This document shows, piece after piece, positions 45,610-55,394 of a stretch of DNA of 64,000 nt; position 1 is the first letter of the stretch, and every line of letters begins with the position of its first letter. Both the position numbers and the translations under genes were made by a program. This DNA comes from Sphingobacterium thalpophilum (GTDB lineage Bacteria; Bacteroidota; Bacteroidia; Sphingobacteriales; Sphingobacteriaceae): assembly GCF_038396785.1 (NCBI RefSeq), contig NZ_CP151087.1, positions 1,178,001 to 1,242,000 of the forward strand, in the 5' to 3' direction. A model generated the notes under the pieces. That model was not told the DNA's origin. It made no database searches and was given only the letters and a program-made list of their open reading frames with translations.

Positions 45610-47199
45610 TTAATAAGGAACATTTCCTTTTCTTAATCTCAAAACAACATGTTGAATTTGAGGCAAAAGCAGCAGAATAATGATGACAAAAATCAAACCT
45701 GTCAACATCAGATCATAATAGTCCCTGATAGCGCGAGCCAATATTTGCTGACCGATCATTTGATTAAAATAGCCGGAAGATACTGTTTTTGACGTATACA
45801 TATCACTGCCTGCATTTATGTACTGGTTTTGAATATGCAGTAAGGTAACAGGCAATTGAGGGCTGGTTTCGGTGAGCGATTCCCGCACCTTTTCCCTTAC
45901 GGATGATTTTGCAAATAATTGAAGCTCATTATTAAGTGCCAGACTAGCTGTAAAGCCTATGAACCTTGAAAATATACCAATCAGAGAGGCATGGACGGCG
46001 ATTTTGGAAGGCGCCGACGATGCCGCAAATGAAACAATCGGAACAAACAATACACCTGTTGCCACACCATAAATAAACATGGGCAGAAGGAAATCGGCTG
46101 TTTCGCCCTGTACAGAAACAAATAGTATCATATAGGCATAATATACTGCCATCAACCCAAAACCAACAATAATCATCCGGATCAGGTTATAGCCCATCAA
46201 GACAAATCGGGAAATGATAAACATACTCAAAACAGTTCCAACAATTACGGCAATCCATATCGGAATGGTACTCAGTGGATGGTTTCCTAAAATCGCTTCA
46301 AGATAACCATAGGCAAGCCCAGTACTTCCTTTAAAGATATAAAAGGTAAAAAGAAGCAAAAGCCCAATAACGAAATTCTTTGTTCTAAAGATCTGTAAAT
46401 TGATTAATGGTCGCTTAAGTTTCAATTCTCTGCTAATAAAAAGAGAAAGAATAATTAAATTAACTAAACAAAGTGTACTGATTAATGAACTATCAAACCA
46501 TCCCAATTGTCGTCCGTACACAAGGATGTATCCAACTATCAAGATAAAAGACACATAAAATAAATAGCCTATCCAGTCCACCTGATACAGAGGTATTTTT
46601 CTAGTAAACCGGGCCTTACTGTTCATGGTAAGTAAAACAACACCTGTCAGCATAATGACTACAATAATAAATCCGTAGAATATCCAGTTGAAATCAAAGA
46701 AATGAATGACGACACTGATATAGATGGAGTAAAATGGTACAGCGATTTGTATACTGCCATAAAGGAGACTATAAGCAATCACACGGGCACGTACAGACTG
46801 TAACCGTGGAAAAATAAGCTGTAACACAATTCCCGACATCAATGCACAGGTAATACCCTGCAAAAACTGACAGAAAACAAATAATGCCCAATCTCTGAAA
46901 TAAAAACAGACCACAGCACATAGTGCATTTACCGCAAGTGCCAGCAGTAGATATTCCCTTGGTGCGAAATATTTTACGATTCTAAAATCCAGAGCCAGAA
47001 AGGCTACGGTAGAACCATAAATAACGACCATACCATATTGTACATCGGTAGCTTGTGTTCCGTAAAAGCCCATCGCAGCAACCGGACTTCCGTAAAAGGC
47101 AAAACTAAACAGACTGCTCATGAGAATAGCAAATATGACGGACCTTGCCATCCATTCTGATACCCAGGATTTAAAAATTGGTATTTTATGTGCTTGCAT
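45610..47199 (-). CDS. MFS multidrug transporter, EmrB/DHA2-like
   Basis: 529 residues with about 14 hydrophobic membrane helices, as in the DHA2 branch of the major facilitator superfamily. It would use proton flow to expel drugs or other toxic compounds through the adaptor and outer-membrane channel encoded upstream. It begins 2 bases after the EmrA-like gene. The first basic segment (IPIFKSWVSEWM) precedes helix 1. Substrate unknown. Confidence 0.88.
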   Translation of the reverse strand: MQAHKIPIFKSWVSEWMARSVIFAILMSSLFSFAFYGSPVAAMGFYGTQATDVQYGMVVIYGSTVAFLALDFRIVKYFAPREYLLLALAVNALCAVVCFYFRDWALFVFCQFLQGITCALMSGIVLQLIFPRLQSVRARVIAYSLLYGSIQIAVPFYSIYISVVIHFFDFNWIFYGFIIVVIMLTGVVLLTMNSKARFTRKIPLYQVDWIGYLFYVSFILIVGYILVYGRQLGWFDSSLISTLCLVNLIILSLFISRELKLKRPLINLQIFRTKNFVIGLLLLFTFYIFKGSTGLAYGYLEAILGNHPLSTIPIWIAVIVGTVLSMFIISRFVLMGYNLIRMIIVGFGLMAVYYAYMILFVSVQGETADFLLPMFIYGVATGVLFVPIVSFAASSAPSKIAVHASLIGIFSRFIGFTASLALNNELQLFAKSSVREKVRESLTETSPQLPVTLLHIQNQYINAGSDMYTSKTVSSGYFNQMIGQQILARAIRDYYDLMLTGLIFVIIILLLLPQIQHVVLRLRKGNVPY

Positions 47200-47201
47200 C
47201 G

Positions 47202-48248
47202 TTAGTTTTTTAAAACGTAAACATTCGCATTCATTCCGGCAGAAAGCTTAGTTAATTTTTCGGACATATCGGTCAGTTTAATCCGAACAGGAATACGTTG
47301 GATGATTTTAACAAAATTACCGGTAGCATTATCTGGCGGAAGCAACGAATAACGGGAGCCTGTGGTTGGCGAAAGGGATTCGATTGTACCTGTGAATTTT
47401 TCATTTGGAAAAGCATCGACTTCAACAGATACCGCTTGACCGATTTTGAATTTCCCAATCTGTGTTTCCTTAAAATTTGCCATTACCCACTTTTCCTCGG
47501 CTCTGTTCACCAAGAATGCCAAAGTCTGTCCGGGCTGTATCAGTTGTCCTGCCTGAATGGTCTTCTTCCCAATTTGTCCATCAAAAGGTGCTGTGATAAC
47601 GGTATATCTAATGTCCAATTCTTGTCTTTCGAGAAGTGCTTCTTTTATCTTTATCTCTGCCTCTATGGCATTGCGCTGTACCCTGAAATCGTTTAGTTTA
47701 GATTCGGCGACCTGTAAAGAAGCTTTTGTCTGGTCATAATCTGATTGGGTGATGGATAAAGTAGCACTGATGTTGTCGAATTTTTGTTGTGTGGTCGATT
47801 CGTCCGCCAGTAGATTTTTATACCGGTCAAATTCTTTTTGCTGCTGATTCAATCGCGCTCTAGCACCTCCCAATTGGGCTTTGATGACTGCAATACTTTT
47901 AACCTGCGTTCCTTCGCTTGCCGCCAAGATCGGTAATTTTGCCTGTGAGCTCATGAGTTCTGCGGACGCAGCATCTCTTTTCAGCCCGTACTCATCCAAT
48001 TCAATCACCACAAGTGTATCGCCCTTTTTAATCTGCTGATTGTCCTTATAATATATTTTACGGATATAGCCCCCTACTTTTGCGTTTATCGGGGAAAGAT
48101 AGGCATCAATCTGAGCGTCGTTGGTCTGTTCATAGCGATATCCCTCAAAAAAATAAGCTACTGCCCAAATAATGATTCCTACGAATAATGTGATACCAAA
48201 CCATTTGGTTAAGCTTACAACAATTTTATCTGTTTTATTTTTGTTCAT
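47202..48248 (-). CDS. membrane fusion adaptor, EmrA/HlyD family
   Basis: 348 residues. One N-terminal membrane helix (WFGITLFVGIIIWAVAYFF) is followed by the biotinyl-lipoyl-like motif (YLSPINAKVGGYIRKIYYKDNQQIKKGDTL), a long coiled coil and the C-terminal beta-barrel (ITAPFDGQIGKKTIQAGQLIQPG). It bridges inner-membrane MFS and outer-membrane TolC. It begins 10 bases after the TolC-like gene. Confidence 0.92.
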   Translation of the reverse strand: MNKNKTDKIVVSLTKWFGITLFVGIIIWAVAYFFEGYRYEQTNDAQIDAYLSPINAKVGGYIRKIYYKDNQQIKKGDTLVVIELDEYGLKRDAASAELMSSQAKLPILAASEGTQVKSIAVIKAQLGGARARLNQQQKEFDRYKNLLADESTTQQKFDNISATLSITQSDYDQTKASLQVAESKLNDFRVQRNAIEAEIKIKEALLERQELDIRYTVITAPFDGQIGKKTIQAGQLIQPGQTLAFLVNRAEEKWVMANFKETQIGKFKIGQAVSVEVDAFPNEKFTGTIESLSPTTGSRYSLLPPDNATGNFVKIIQRIPVRIKLTDMSEKLTKLSAGMNANVYVLKN

Positions 48249-48258
48249 GATATTTGTA

Positions 48259-49593
48259 TTAAAGAATTCCGATAATTGCCAATAGCCTGATATGCGTAAG
48301 TTTGACGTTTGTTTGTGCCGTTGTCAGATTAAACTTAGCTTCCAGTAAAGCATTTTCGGCTTCTAGAAGATCGGTAAGAAGTGATTCCTGGTTTATGTAG
48401 CTACTTCTGATAACACGAACAGTTTCGGCGGTTTTAATGATATTTTGCTCCGCTGTTTCCATACTCTCCAAAGCCTGTTGCCGCTGCAAATAAGCTTCTT
48501 TTACCTGAAGATAGATTTCATCTTTTTTAATGTTCGCTTTTTCTCTTGCCTCATTACTGACCACTTGGGCATGAGCGATGGAATGCTTGCTTTTGTATAG
48601 ATTATCGATAGAAAACTGGACTTTAACCCCTGTCTGACCAAATCCCCATAAATCATTAGAATACGGATAGAATGAAATCTGCGGATAGGTGTAATTGTAA
48701 GTTGAATACAAGGAGACTTTAGGTAACAGCATCGCTTTTACCTGCTTGATGTTCATTTCGCTCAATTTGACAGTGCTATAGGCGATCTTGTATGCCGGCG
48801 ATTTGTTAAAAGCGATGTCTACATAATCCTCATAGTCACCTTCAGTGATAGCGCTTAACTCGATTGTATCTTGGTATTTTATTGCCAGCTCAGCATCATT
48901 TTCACGCCCCATCAGGATATTGACCTGTTGTTTAGCGATTTCAATCTTCTTCGTAACATCAGAAAGGCTGAGCTCCAGTTGAGCTAATTTTACGGAGGTT
49001 CTCAATACATCGCTCTTTAGCACAGTGCCGTTTTTATGCAGGCTTTCTACGAGTGCCAGTTGTTTTTTTTCTGCGCCGATTTCTGCATCAAGAAAATCAT
49101 GGAAATGCAGAAACTTGTATAGATCAAAGTAAGCCGCTGCAACATTATATTTTACACTGTGCTTTTGCAGATCAACTTCATATTGTATGCGTACCGCTTC
49201 TTCCTTTTTCATGACAATGTTTCTTTTGTCTTTACCACCATTGTAAAGATTGACGTTCAGGTTGTAACCCACGCCATAACCATAACCTTTTACAGGCACA
49301 TCCTGTGGAGAAGAAAATAATCCATTGTCATAGATCAGGAATTTGGAATTGAGTTTTGCATCTCCACCAACCGAAAGTTCCGGCAACAAACGGTCTTTCG
49401 CTTCCAATATTTCTAAATTGCTCTGCTGGAGATGTAGGTCGGATAGTTTCAGTTGACGGTTATTTGTTTCGGCTACTTTCCAAATTTCTTCCAAACTTAA
49501 TACCCGCGCATTTTCTATATGCTGGGCATAGAGTGATTGTACAAATAGGGCTAACAATATGCCCAAAATAGGGACTGTTCTATATTGTTTCAT
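48259..49593 (-). CDS. TolC-family outer membrane efflux protein
   Basis: 444 residues, signal peptide MKQYRTVPILGILLALFVQS ending near YAQ. Two OEP repeats of coiled-coil helices are seen (LEEIWKVAETNNRQLKLSDL and a second half beginning near DYVDIAFNKSPAYKIAY). It forms the outer-membrane duct of the tripartite pump. The start overlaps the small upstream gene by 14 bases. Confidence 0.92.
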   Translation of the reverse strand: MKQYRTVPILGILLALFVQSLYAQHIENARVLSLEEIWKVAETNNRQLKLSDLHLQQSNLEILEAKDRLLPELSVGGDAKLNSKFLIYDNGLFSSPQDVPVKGYGYGVGYNLNVNLYNGGKDKRNIVMKKEEAVRIQYEVDLQKHSVKYNVAAAYFDLYKFLHFHDFLDAEIGAEKKQLALVESLHKNGTVLKSDVLRTSVKLAQLELSLSDVTKKIEIAKQQVNILMGRENDAELAIKYQDTIELSAITEGDYEDYVDIAFNKSPAYKIAYSTVKLSEMNIKQVKAMLLPKVSLYSTYNYTYPQISFYPYSNDLWGFGQTGVKVQFSIDNLYKSKHSIAHAQVVSNEAREKANIKKDEIYLQVKEAYLQRQQALESMETAEQNIIKTAETVRVIRSSYINQESLLTDLLEAENALLEAKFNLTTAQTNVKLTHIRLLAIIGIL

Positions 49594-49831
49594 CGGTTTT
49601 CTTTATATATTTCTTTCCTTTTACTAGCCATGGTTTTACGATCTTTTTCAATTCATCAAAGGCAAAAGTTAAATCTACCATTGGCATAAAAGCATAGTTA
49701 TACCCATAAGCAAACCAGAAGATATATGCACTGTCAATTTCTTCATCTGAATGATGTGATTTATTATCAGATTTTTGAGCTTGTGTTTCAAGTTTAAAAT
49801 CTTTGTGAGATGTTATAATTTTATATTTCAT
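49580..49831 (-). CDS. small protein leading the efflux operon
   Basis: 83 residues without signal or membrane helix, rich in Lys, Asp and aromatic residues (DSAYIFWFAYGYNYAFMPMVDL). It is the first gene after the -7 box at 49857-49864 and overlaps the TolC gene, so it is translated in the same operon. No family recognised. Confidence 0.55.
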   Translation of the reverse strand: MKYKIITSHKDFKLETQAQKSDNKSHHSDEEIDSAYIFWFAYGYNYAFMPMVDLTFAFDELKKIVKPWLVKGKKYIKKTDETI

Positions 49832-49856
49832 AATGACTTTACTATTATTTACACGG

Positions 49857-49864
49857 CAAAATTA
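49857..49864 (-). promoter_or_regulatory. candidate -7 box of the efflux operon
   Basis: TAATTTTG on the minus strand matches TAnnTTTG, 26 bases before the first ATG of the operon. It faces the AraC gene box at 49911-49918. Confidence 0.5.
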
Positions 49865-49910
49865 TCCAGCATGGCGAAGTATGGTTTCATATAATTAGCC
49901 TAATATTTAT

Positions 49911-49918
49911 TAAATTTG
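49911..49918 (+). promoter_or_regulatory. candidate -7 box of the efflux regulator gene
   Basis: TAAATTTG ends only five bases before the AraC ATG at 49924, so the transcript would be leaderless or nearly so. An in-frame later start is the alternative. Confidence 0.45.
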
Positions 49919-49923
49919 GCCAC

Positions 49924-50703
49924 ATGGAAATTCTTAGTCAAATAATACATATTGTTGATCAAAACCCTGATTCAATCCTCGTGATGCGACAGCAAACGGA
50001 GCAGCGTTTGCCTGCTCACCAGCACAATAAAGCTCAGTTGTTATTAGTTTATGGCGGGATTGCTTACTTGCAGACTGACGAAAAGGACTTCTATATTCCC
50101 TCAAATCATTATATTTGGATACCAAAAAATTATCGGCACAACCTGATGTTCAATACGCAGGACCTGTTTATTATCAATATCTATTTTCCGGAAGAAAGTG
50201 CTGGTAATTTTTATGAGGAATTGGGCATTTATCCAGTGAGTAAGCTCCTGGCAGAAATGCTCTCATTTAGTGAGAAGTGGCAAGGTGATTATTACAAAGG
50301 TTCGTGGGAGTATGAATTTTTAAATACGCTGAAAGGCGTATTATCAAAAGAAAATCTCAAAAAATTCTCCATACAACTTCCTACAACAGACGATCAAAGG
50401 CTCAATACCATAATCGACAGTTTTAGAAATCGGTTAAATGAAAATCTAAGTTTAGCGATGATTGCTCAGCAATCGGGAATGAGTGTTCGCAGCCTCACCA
50501 GATTATTCCAAAATAAATTGCATATTACATTTGTTCAGTACTTAAAAATGCTACGAATTATTAAGGCAATGGAATTAATCAACGATACAGATTTCAATAT
50601 GACTGAGATTGCCTACGAGATTGGCTATTCAAATATAGCGGCTTTTAGTAATAACTTTTATCTGCTTACCAACATGAGACCTACTGAATTTAAAACGAAA
50701 TAG
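49924..50703 (+). CDS. AraC-family regulator next to the efflux operon
   Basis: 259 residues. The N-terminal cupin part has PAHQHNKAQLLLVYGG, and the C-terminal double helix-turn-helix has LAMIAQQSGMSVRSLTRLF and TEIAYEIGYSNIAAFSNNF with the closing PTEF motif. It is divergent from the efflux operon over a ~90-base gap, the usual position of a local activator. Confidence 0.9.
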   Translation: MEILSQIIHIVDQNPDSILVMRQQTEQRLPAHQHNKAQLLLVYGGIAYLQTDEKDFYIPSNHYIWIPKNYRHNLMFNTQDLFIINIYFPEESAGNFYEELGIYPVSKLLAEMLSFSEKWQGDYYKGSWEYEFLNTLKGVLSKENLKKFSIQLPTTDDQRLNTIIDSFRNRLNENLSLAMIAQQSGMSVRSLTRLFQNKLHITFVQYLKMLRIIKAMELINDTDFNMTEIAYEIGYSNIAAFSNNFYLLTNMRPTEFKTK

Positions 50704-50715
50704 CCTCTTTCCATT

Positions 50716-51345
50716 ATGCAAAGCAACAATTGGTTCAACAAGTTTAAAAACATTCAGCGAAAAAGAATATTTTTGTTAATTACATTATTAACTATTTTCC
50801 ACCATATAAGCTCTGCTCAAAAAGATCCGCTGCTTAGGGAAGCACTTTCCATGACAAGAGCGTCTATTTCCGGAGATATTGAAGGTATTCTAAGTCAAAC
50901 ATCGCCCCGCATAATCGAAAGCATGGGCGGGATTGAGCCAGTAACAAAGGTGACCAAAGAACTCTATTTTTCTCTTATAAAATACGGGGTTAAAATTGAT
51001 TCCATGATCAATTATGTTGATATGGATATCTCAAAAATTGATGGGATAGCGTATTGCTTTATTCCCCAAGTACTGGTCATGTCCATGCCTGAAAAAGACA
51101 AAATGGCGATCACTTCAGCTAACTTATTAGCGCTAAAAGAAGACGATACCAAAAAATGGACTTTTTTTAATTTCAATAAAATGAATCAGGAAATGATCAA
51201 TATGTTTCTTCCTGAATTTAATGGCAAGATTTCCCTTCCTCCAGATCTAGAAAAAAAGACATTAGTTGTGCGGAAAGAAGAAGTAGCTAAAACTGTCAAT
51301 CAGCTAATGAAACTTATAGATGAATCTGTCAAAAAGCATCATTAG
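50716..51345 (+). CDS. secreted protein of unknown function
   Basis: 209 residues with an N-terminal hydrophobic segment (RIFLLITLLTIFHHISSAQ) that looks like a signal peptide. The rest is a mixed alpha/beta body with a lysine-rich tail. It starts 12 bases after the AraC gene and probably shares its transcript. No family recognised. Confidence 0.6.
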   Translation: MQSNNWFNKFKNIQRKRIFLLITLLTIFHHISSAQKDPLLREALSMTRASISGDIEGILSQTSPRIIESMGGIEPVTKVTKELYFSLIKYGVKIDSMINYVDMDISKIDGIAYCFIPQVLVMSMPEKDKMAITSANLLALKEDDTKKWTFFNFNKMNQEMINMFLPEFNGKISLPPDLEKKTLVVRKEEVAKTVNQLMKLIDESVKKHH

Positions 51346-51782
51346 TTTTTAAGTTATTTGATCTATCTGCTTTACTTTTTATTTAATACCGTTTTCCGCA
51401 GGTCCTTTACTCTTGGTGCATCAGTCTTATTATCTGCCATAATACTAAATTAAGTTTACCCCATTTTCCGCTATAACACAATTGCAAGGTGAAAAGGTTC
51501 AAAATACAATAACTTATTAGTGCAGCTCTATAGAATTTACCGCTGCATGCTATAAAGAATGAAGCTAATCTTCATGAATTGAATTAACGTTGCAAACGAC
51601 AGAAATTTACCGATACCCTCAATCGACAGCATCTTTATCGATACAGCATCTTTTATTTTAAACGATTGAAACTTAGTTTGGTTTATAAGACATTGGTTGC
51701 GATTGCAGCTGGAGCAGTGCTTTTTATTCAGAAGAAAGCGATTGCGCACCTTCGCTACAACCGCTTTCTGTGGTCTGTTCGA
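51346..51782. other. intergenic region, no supported gene
   Basis: Short open frames exist on both strands; a minus-strand one at 51537-51749 has 70 residues and no ordinary features. Plus-strand sequence at 51665-51790 encodes a hydrophobic stretch (VAIAAGAVLFIQKKAIAHLR) without start. A relic is possible. Confidence 0.3.
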
Positions 51783-52934
51783 TTAATTCTCGTAAATCAC
51801 ACCTTCGTAGCAAGCGTTATAAAGATCTTTTAAGTCCTGTAGGCTAGGCTTACGCGGGTTAAAGCCAGTACATGGATCTTGTAAAGCATTTTGAGCCATA
51901 TAATCCAGATTTTTTTGCCAATCTTCCTTGGAAATACCAAATGCCTTGAGGGAGCCAATATTGTTGACCGCAGCTCTTAGTTTTTCAATTTCCTGTGCCA
52001 ATCCTTCGGCCGAATCTCTACCGACAAGTTTAGCCAAATCAGGATATCTTGTTGTAGCTGTCTGATTAAAACGGATCACATTAGGCAAGAATATCGCATT
52101 GGAAGCTCCGTGAGGGACGCCGTAGAGTGCACCTACCTGATGCGAGAGAGAGTGGACAATACCCAACCAGGCATTGTTGAAAGCCAGTCCGCCCATAAAA
52201 GATGCATCGTGCATATTTTGGCGAGCATTAATGTTTGTCGGGTTATTGACCGCCTCTTCCAGATTTTCGAAAACAATTTCCAGTCCCCCTTTCGACAAGG
52301 CATCGGCATAGTTATTTTCGATGTTGGACACATAGGCTTCCACACAGTGTGTAAGAGCATCTAGACCAGTATTGGAGGTAATATGTGCAGGCATCGTGGC
52401 ACAAATTTCTCCATCGACAATAGCGATATCCGGCGTCAATTCATACGATACGATTGGATACTTCACCCCTTTTTCCCGATCGGTGATCACAGCCAATCCT
52501 GTGGTTTCCGTACCTGTACCGCTTGTTGATGGAATGGCAATGAATTTAGCCTTTTGACGCAATGTTGGCACGTTAAACGGTTGCGTCATCGCTTCAAAAT
52601 TTGCATCGGGATATTCATAAAACACCCACATCATCTTTGCCGCATCAATTGCCGAGCAACCTCCTAGACCAATGATCCAATCAGGCTGAAAATCAGTCAT
52701 CACTGCAGCACCTCGAAGGCTTGTCGCTGATGATGGATCTTCTTCGACACCGTCAAAAACAGCAGTTTCCAATCCTGCTTCGGTCAAATAACTTATGGCA
52801 CGGTCCAAAGTTCCGCTTTTTTTCATGGATTGACCACCAGTTACGATGATGGCTTTTTTTCCAGTTAGATTTTTCAATTCCGACAATGTACCAGCCCCGT
52901 GGAATACTTCGCTGGCAACAAATAACTTGCTCAT
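51783..52934 (-). CDS. iron-containing alcohol dehydrogenase
   Basis: 383 residues of the Fe-ADH (group III) family. GLGGCSAIDAAK is the dinucleotide-binding Gly-rich motif, and metal ligands lie in DALTHCVEAY and HSLSHQVGALYGVPHGASNAI. It interconverts alcohols and aldehydes with NAD(P)H. ATG 52934 begins the conserved MSKLFVASEV; a longer frame to 52961 starts before any conserved residue. An AraC-type gene upstream on the same strand may control it. Confidence 0.9.
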   Translation of the reverse strand: MSKLFVASEVFHGAGTLSELKNLTGKKAIIVTGGQSMKKSGTLDRAISYLTEAGLETAVFDGVEEDPSSATSLRGAAVMTDFQPDWIIGLGGCSAIDAAKMMWVFYEYPDANFEAMTQPFNVPTLRQKAKFIAIPSTSGTGTETTGLAVITDREKGVKYPIVSYELTPDIAIVDGEICATMPAHITSNTGLDALTHCVEAYVSNIENNYADALSKGGLEIVFENLEEAVNNPTNINARQNMHDASFMGGLAFNNAWLGIVHSLSHQVGALYGVPHGASNAIFLPNVIRFNQTATTRYPDLAKLVGRDSAEGLAQEIEKLRAAVNNIGSLKAFGISKEDWQKNLDYMAQNALQDPCTGFNPRKPSLQDLKDLYNACYEGVIYEN

Positions 52935-53066
52935 ATATTTTATATTAAATTTCTGATGCAAAGTTACTGTGCCCGGGAAGGCAAATGTTATACTTTACTT
53001 ACGATATGATATACATTTGATCCAATACAACCATAGGATAGAAACGCATCAAATCACATAATAGAC

Positions 53067-53942
53067 TTAAGTCTTATACATTTGCGCCAATTGGTGCTGC
53101 AGATTGGTTGGCGTTTCATCCAGTTTGGCGCGCACAAACTTGTTCAGTGCCGCAGGTGAATTGAATCCGAGTTCAAAAGCAATCTCCTTATGCGAGTAGT
53201 TGGATAACAGCAGTAATTGTTTGATTTCATTCATAATCCGCGCATGAATGGTCTCTATGGAGGTCAATCCTGCAATCTTCCGGGTAATTTCATTTAACTT
53301 TTTTGGAGACAGCTGTAATTTTTCTGCATACCAGCCCACGGTACGCTCCGTTTTATAATGCCTTTCCAGCAATTCCAAAAATTTACCATAGATCTTCGCG
53401 TTTTCATTGCTGAGCTGGCTGTTTCCCCATTTGGTATGGACAAATTCAACCAATTTGAGTAAGATGATTTTGATGTAGAAACGCGCTTGCTCCTTCTTGA
53501 TCGATGTTAAATCCTGATATGATTTTTCGACCTGCTCCAGTAGCATCTCTATTTCTGAGGTTTCTGCCTCGGGCAATTCAATATGATTGAGCTTTACGGA
53601 GATATTGTAGTTGTAAATACTCAATTCGTTTTTCAGGATATCCGAACAGAATAGTACTTCGTCAAACAGGATCAATTTGCCTTCAAAGTCGTCGCTTAAC
53701 AACTCTTTGGAGGAGAGCTGACCGGGAAAGATGACACATATATGAGGTGCATTGACGGTATAACGGCGGTCTTCCACCTGCAGATTGAGCCGACCTTTTT
53801 TAACAAACAAAAGGCAAAAATGGTCTTTTGTATGAGGTTCTCTATAAGCTGCGAGAGCTTCCCTGTCCAAATCAAAAATATGAAAAGGGGTGATCGCCCT
53901 TTCAGCTTTATATTGTATATCTTTTAGATGATAAACTATCAT
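53067..53942 (-). CDS. AraC-family regulator upstream of the iron alcohol dehydrogenase
   Basis: About 291 residues. The N-terminal cupin-like half (KDHFCLLFVKKGRLNLQVEDRRY) precedes a helix-turn-helix half (YAEKLQLSPKKLNEITRKIAG and KEIAFELGFNSPAALNKFV). Several in-frame ATGs exist (53960, 53951, 53942); the last is preferred because it begins the conserved MIVYHLKD. The gap of 132 bases to the dehydrogenase may hold its operator. Regulation by this protein is inferred from position. Confidence 0.85.
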   Translation of the reverse strand: MIVYHLKDIQYKAERAITPFHIFDLDREALAAYREPHTKDHFCLLFVKKGRLNLQVEDRRYTVNAPHICVIFPGQLSSKELLSDDFEGKLILFDEVLFCSDILKNELSIYNYNISVKLNHIELPEAETSEIEMLLEQVEKSYQDLTSIKKEQARFYIKIILLKLVEFVHTKWGNSQLSNENAKIYGKFLELLERHYKTERTVGWYAEKLQLSPKKLNEITRKIAGLTSIETIHARIMNEIKQLLLLSNYSHKEIAFELGFNSPAALNKFVRAKLDETPTNLQHQLAQMYKT

Positions 53943-54097
53943 AGAGGCCATGATAAGCATTTATTCTGAATTCGTCAAATTTACTTTTTCGTCAAGCTAG
54001 CGTGAATAGAAAGCCTATTTTCTCTTTCACATCAGAACATCCGAAGCTCTCCAATGAACGTTATCCAGTGAGAATTGTTCCTTAATTTTAAAAAAAA

Positions 54098-54119
54098 GGA
54101 CTAATCTTTCGACTAGCCC
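54098..54119 (-). terminator. strong terminator on the minus strand
   Basis: GGGCTAGTC and GATTAGTCC pair (with G-U pairs) around a GAAA tetraloop and are followed by eight T on the minus strand. No minus-strand gene lies upstream, so it may end a non-coding transcript. Confidence 0.6.
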
Positions 54120-54400
54120 TTAACTAAATTATAAACGAATCCTTTATGGATCGGAGTATACTTTCTAAAAGCCCAGTCCCTAAACCTAAGCTTAAAAATG
54201 GCCAGGCATTAAACCTGACCATACAATTAAATCAACCGAAACTAAACTTCCTAAATTGAATCGATCGTCAATAAATAGACAAATGCTTGAAGTGATTGGT
54301 TTGATAAAAATAAAAAAAGGTCGAGTTTAGCACTGTGATAATACAGCCGTTGAGATAATACAGCCGTTTATTTAGGTTGTTTTTGCACTAAATACAACGT
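54120..54400. other. gene-free region with a second hairpin
   Basis: No ORF. ATGGCCAGG / CCTGACCAT (54198-54222) forms a 9-bp stem with a 7-base loop. Together with the terminator at 54098 this could be a minus-strand small RNA of roughly 150-200 bases. That is only a suggestion. Confidence 0.3.
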
Positions 54401-54408
54401 TATATTTG
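54401..54408 (+). promoter_or_regulatory. candidate -7 box of the AraC gene at 54428
   Basis: TATATTTG, 19 bases before the ATG, with a TTTG at 54382-54385 as possible -33 element (spacing short of the usual 19). Confidence 0.5.
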
Positions 54409-54427
54409 AATTTCTTAACTTTGTTCT

Positions 54428-55306
54428 ATGGAAACAAAAATAGTCCGAAGTGTCTCTGAATTCAATAGTGAACTGAGATTGCAGGGATTTAAAGCATTTC
54501 AGATTGAGGATGACAGTAATGCTACACGTGTTTATAGTCGTAAAGATTTCTTTAAAATATGCCTTACAACTGGTAAAAGTAAGATTCATTACGCAGATAA
54601 AAGCTTTGAACAGGAAGGCACGATACTATTTTTTGGGAACCCGCATATCCCCTATTCCTGGGAAACCATTTCTACGACCTATGCAGGTTATACATGCTTG
54701 TTTTCGGAAGACTTTTTAAAACAGGCCGACCGCGCGGAAAGCTTGCAGCAATCGCCGTTCTTTAAAATCGGAGGTACACCTGTCTTAAAAATCACTGAGG
54801 ATCAACGCTTGTTCCTTAACACACTTTTCGAGAAGATGATCGAAGAGCAAGAAAGTGATTATACGTTTAAAGATGAACTCATACGCAATTACATCAACTT
54901 GATCATTCACGAAGCCCTTAAACTTCAGCCGTCAGAAGTGTATACCCCTACCAAGAATGGTACAGCACGTATCGCATCGGTGTTTTTGGAACTATTAGAA
55001 CGTCAATTTCCAATCGAAACACCTGCAAGTCCGCTCAAAATGAGAACAGCGCAAGATTATGCGCAAAACCTCAACATCCATGTCAACTATCTGAATCGTG
55101 CTGTAAAAGAAATTACGGGCAAATCTACAACGACGCTGATTTCAAAAAGAATCTTGACAGAAGCAAAAGCCCTACTGCAACATACAGACTGGAATATTTC
55201 AGAGATAGCCAGCGCACTGGGATTTGAATATCCTACTTATTTCAATAACTTCTTTAAAAAACTGACGGGAACAAACCCGAAATCGCTCCGGGAATCTGAG
55301 GTTTGA
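54428..55306 (+). CDS. AraC-family regulator
   Basis: 292 residues. N-terminal cupin-like domain with GTILFFGNPHIPYSWE, C-terminal helix-turn-helix pair (YAQNLNIHVNYLNRAVKEITG and SEIASALGFEYPTYFNNFFKK) and NPKSLR near the end. It precedes a hydrolase, an acetyltransferase and a cupin gene on the same strand, the likely targets. Confidence 0.9.
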   Translation: METKIVRSVSEFNSELRLQGFKAFQIEDDSNATRVYSRKDFFKICLTTGKSKIHYADKSFEQEGTILFFGNPHIPYSWETISTTYAGYTCLFSEDFLKQADRAESLQQSPFFKIGGTPVLKITEDQRLFLNTLFEKMIEEQESDYTFKDELIRNYINLIIHEALKLQPSEVYTPTKNGTARIASVFLELLERQFPIETPASPLKMRTAQDYAQNLNIHVNYLNRAVKEITGKSTTTLISKRILTEAKALLQHTDWNISEIASALGFEYPTYFNNFFKKLTGTNPKSLRESEV

Positions 55307-55358
55307 AATTCTTAAGTTTTAGTTTGATAATCGTTAACACCTCCCCTTTATACTGATC

Positions 55359-55366
55359 TACCTTTG
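55359..55366 (+). promoter_or_regulatory. candidate -7 box of the hydrolase gene
   Basis: TACCTTTG, 28 bases before the ATG at 55395, matches TAnnTTTG. Confidence 0.45.
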
Positions 55367-55394
55367 TATCTGTAATAATTAATGTAATACAGAT

